From positions 1 through 6,582 of the forward strand of contig JBCCSZ010000372.1 in assembly GCA_039199225.1 (NCBI GenBank): a stretch of DNA of 6,582 nt. Direction: 5' to 3'. The notes beneath the pieces are model-generated. The model made no database searches. It was not told the origin of the DNA and saw nothing but the letters and a program-made list of their open reading frames with translations. Within the stretch, counting starts at the first letter, position 1. The number at the start of each line of letters is the position of its first letter. Positions 5,681 through 6,582 of the stretch are shown here, piece by piece. The stretch comes from JBCCSZ01 sp039199225. Its GTDB lineage: Bacteria; Bacteroidota; Bacteroidia; Chitinophagales; Saprospiraceae. The translations under genes and the position numbers were made by a program.

Positions 5681-6582
5681 ATGAGTATGACCAATACCAA
5701 TAAAGACGAGCAGCCAAAAGCTGGAAAGAAGAAAGGGTTCTCCCGCAGAAAATTTTTGATCCGCTCAACCATCGGAGTCGGTGTTCTTCTAGGTACTGGA
5801 TACCTGACCCGCTCAATCTGGCGGAGAAGCATCGCAGAGATGGCCAATAGTGCTGAATTGCCCTACTCTGGTGATATCAAAACACCCAATATTTGGTTTG
5901 AAATTACAGCTGATAACCTAGTGATACTTCAGAGTCCTAAAGTAGAAATGGGTCAAGGCACTTTCACTGGCTTGGCACAGTTGGCTGCAGATGAGTTGGA
6001 CATTGATATGGACCAAATCAAAGTCATCCATGCCCCCTCCGCAACAGGTAATATAGATGGTATTTCCACCGGAGGTAGCACTTCTATTTCCAGCCTTTGG
6101 CAACCGGTCCGAGAACTGGCCGCCACCATGCGGGAGATGTTGAAAAATGAAGCAGCTAAATTAGCAGGGGTTGATGTTGCCAGTCTTTCCGTCAGCAAAG
6201 GCATCGTCTCTGGCGGCGGTCAGACAATAACTTATGGAGAGATTGTCAAGCAAGTCAAGGAGTGGACCATACCCGATACGCCCAAGCTCAAAGACCTCAG
6301 CGAATACAAATACATCGGCAAGCCGATTGCTCGGGTCGACCTGCGGGGGAAGGTCCTTGGAGACCCCATCTTTGGAATGGATGCTACCATGCCGGACATG
6401 TTGTACGGAGCTGTGGCAAGGCCAACGAAGATCGGTGCCACCTTTGTGGATGCAGATACGAGTGCGGCAGAGGGCATGCCTGGTGTGGTCAAAATAGTCA
6501 AAGAAAAAGATTTTGTCGGTGTGGTCGCTACTTCCAGAGCTGCCGCACACCGCGCAAAGGAAGCCATCAAGGTGAACTGGAA
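5681..6582 (+). CDS. Molybdopterin-binding large subunit, IorB-like, Tat-exported (3' end outside window)
   Basis: The first 300 residues of the catalytic subunit; family members run to roughly 700-750 residues, so well over half is missing, including the C-terminal catalytic glutamate region. Residues 21-26 (SRRKFL) form a twin-arginine motif followed by a hydrophobic stretch (31-42), so export by Tat to the periplasm is expected. Then come molybdopterin-domain motifs: EMGQGTFTGLAQLAADELD (89-107), STGGSTSISS (129-138) and YGEIV (185-189). The start of an a/b-hammerhead domain follows: YIGKPIARVDLRGKVLGD (211-228), then a FGMDATMPDMLYG stretch. This order, molybdopterin motifs before the hammerhead, is the IorB arrangement rather than that of xanthine dehydrogenase. 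The protein hydroxylates an unidentified N-heteroaromatic or aldehyde substrate using water oxygen. A second ATG at 5687 is an equally possible start. The frame stays open to the last base. Confidence 0.92.
   Translation, partial: MSMTNTNKDEQPKAGKKKGFSRRKFLIRSTIGVGVLLGTGYLTRSIWRRSIAEMANSAELPYSGDIKTPNIWFEITADNLVILQSPKVEMGQGTFTGLAQLAADELDIDMDQIKVIHAPSATGNIDGISTGGSTSISSLWQPVRELAATMREMLKNEAAKLAGVDVASLSVSKGIVSGGGQTITYGEIVKQVKEWTIPDTPKLKDLSEYKYIGKPIARVDLRGKVLGDPIFGMDATMPDMLYGAVARPTKIGATFVDADTSAAEGMPGVVKIVKEKDFVGVVATSRAAAHRAKEAIKVNW

Overview
The window holds seven protein-coding genes, two of them cut by the window edges, and no RNA genes, transposases or CRISPR repeats that I can see. It looks like Bacteroidota, probably a Saprospiria-type marine or environmental lineage. 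The reasons are: none of the six visible gene starts has a Shine-Dalgarno sequence; Bacteroidota-type promoter elements (TAnnTTTG) sit upstream of two transcription units; and the AraC-family regulator has the look typical of that phylum. The lineage is an inference from style, not from a marker gene.

Left half (1-3158). The C-terminal half of an MFS transporter enters from the left and ends at 600. It converges, with only 5 bp between stop codons, on a two-gene minus-strand unit. That unit reads from a two-Rossmann FAD/NAD(P) oxidoreductase (start best placed at 3158) into a DUF2855 protein, a family of unknown function resembling medium-chain dehydrogenases/reductases. Two redox enzymes next to a transporter suggest a small uptake or conversion cassette for an unidentified compound.

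Centre (3159-4444). A 449-bp divergent intergenic region carries a good minus-strand promoter and several short perfect inverted repeats. It is followed by a plus-strand AraC/ExsA-type regulator. This regulator lies between the two metabolic units and could control either or both.

Right half (4445-6582). A plus-strand operon encodes, in order, an exported di-haem c-type cytochrome, a 155-residue protein with two [2Fe-2S] clusters, and a Tat-exported molybdopterin large subunit of the isoquinoline 1-oxidoreductase (IorB) type, cut off at the right edge after 300 residues. Together they form a periplasmic molybdenum hydroxylase. Electrons would run from substrate at Mo through the two Fe-S clusters to the cytochrome and then to the respiratory chain. 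The substrate cannot be read from the sequence; isoquinoline is only the namesake of the family.
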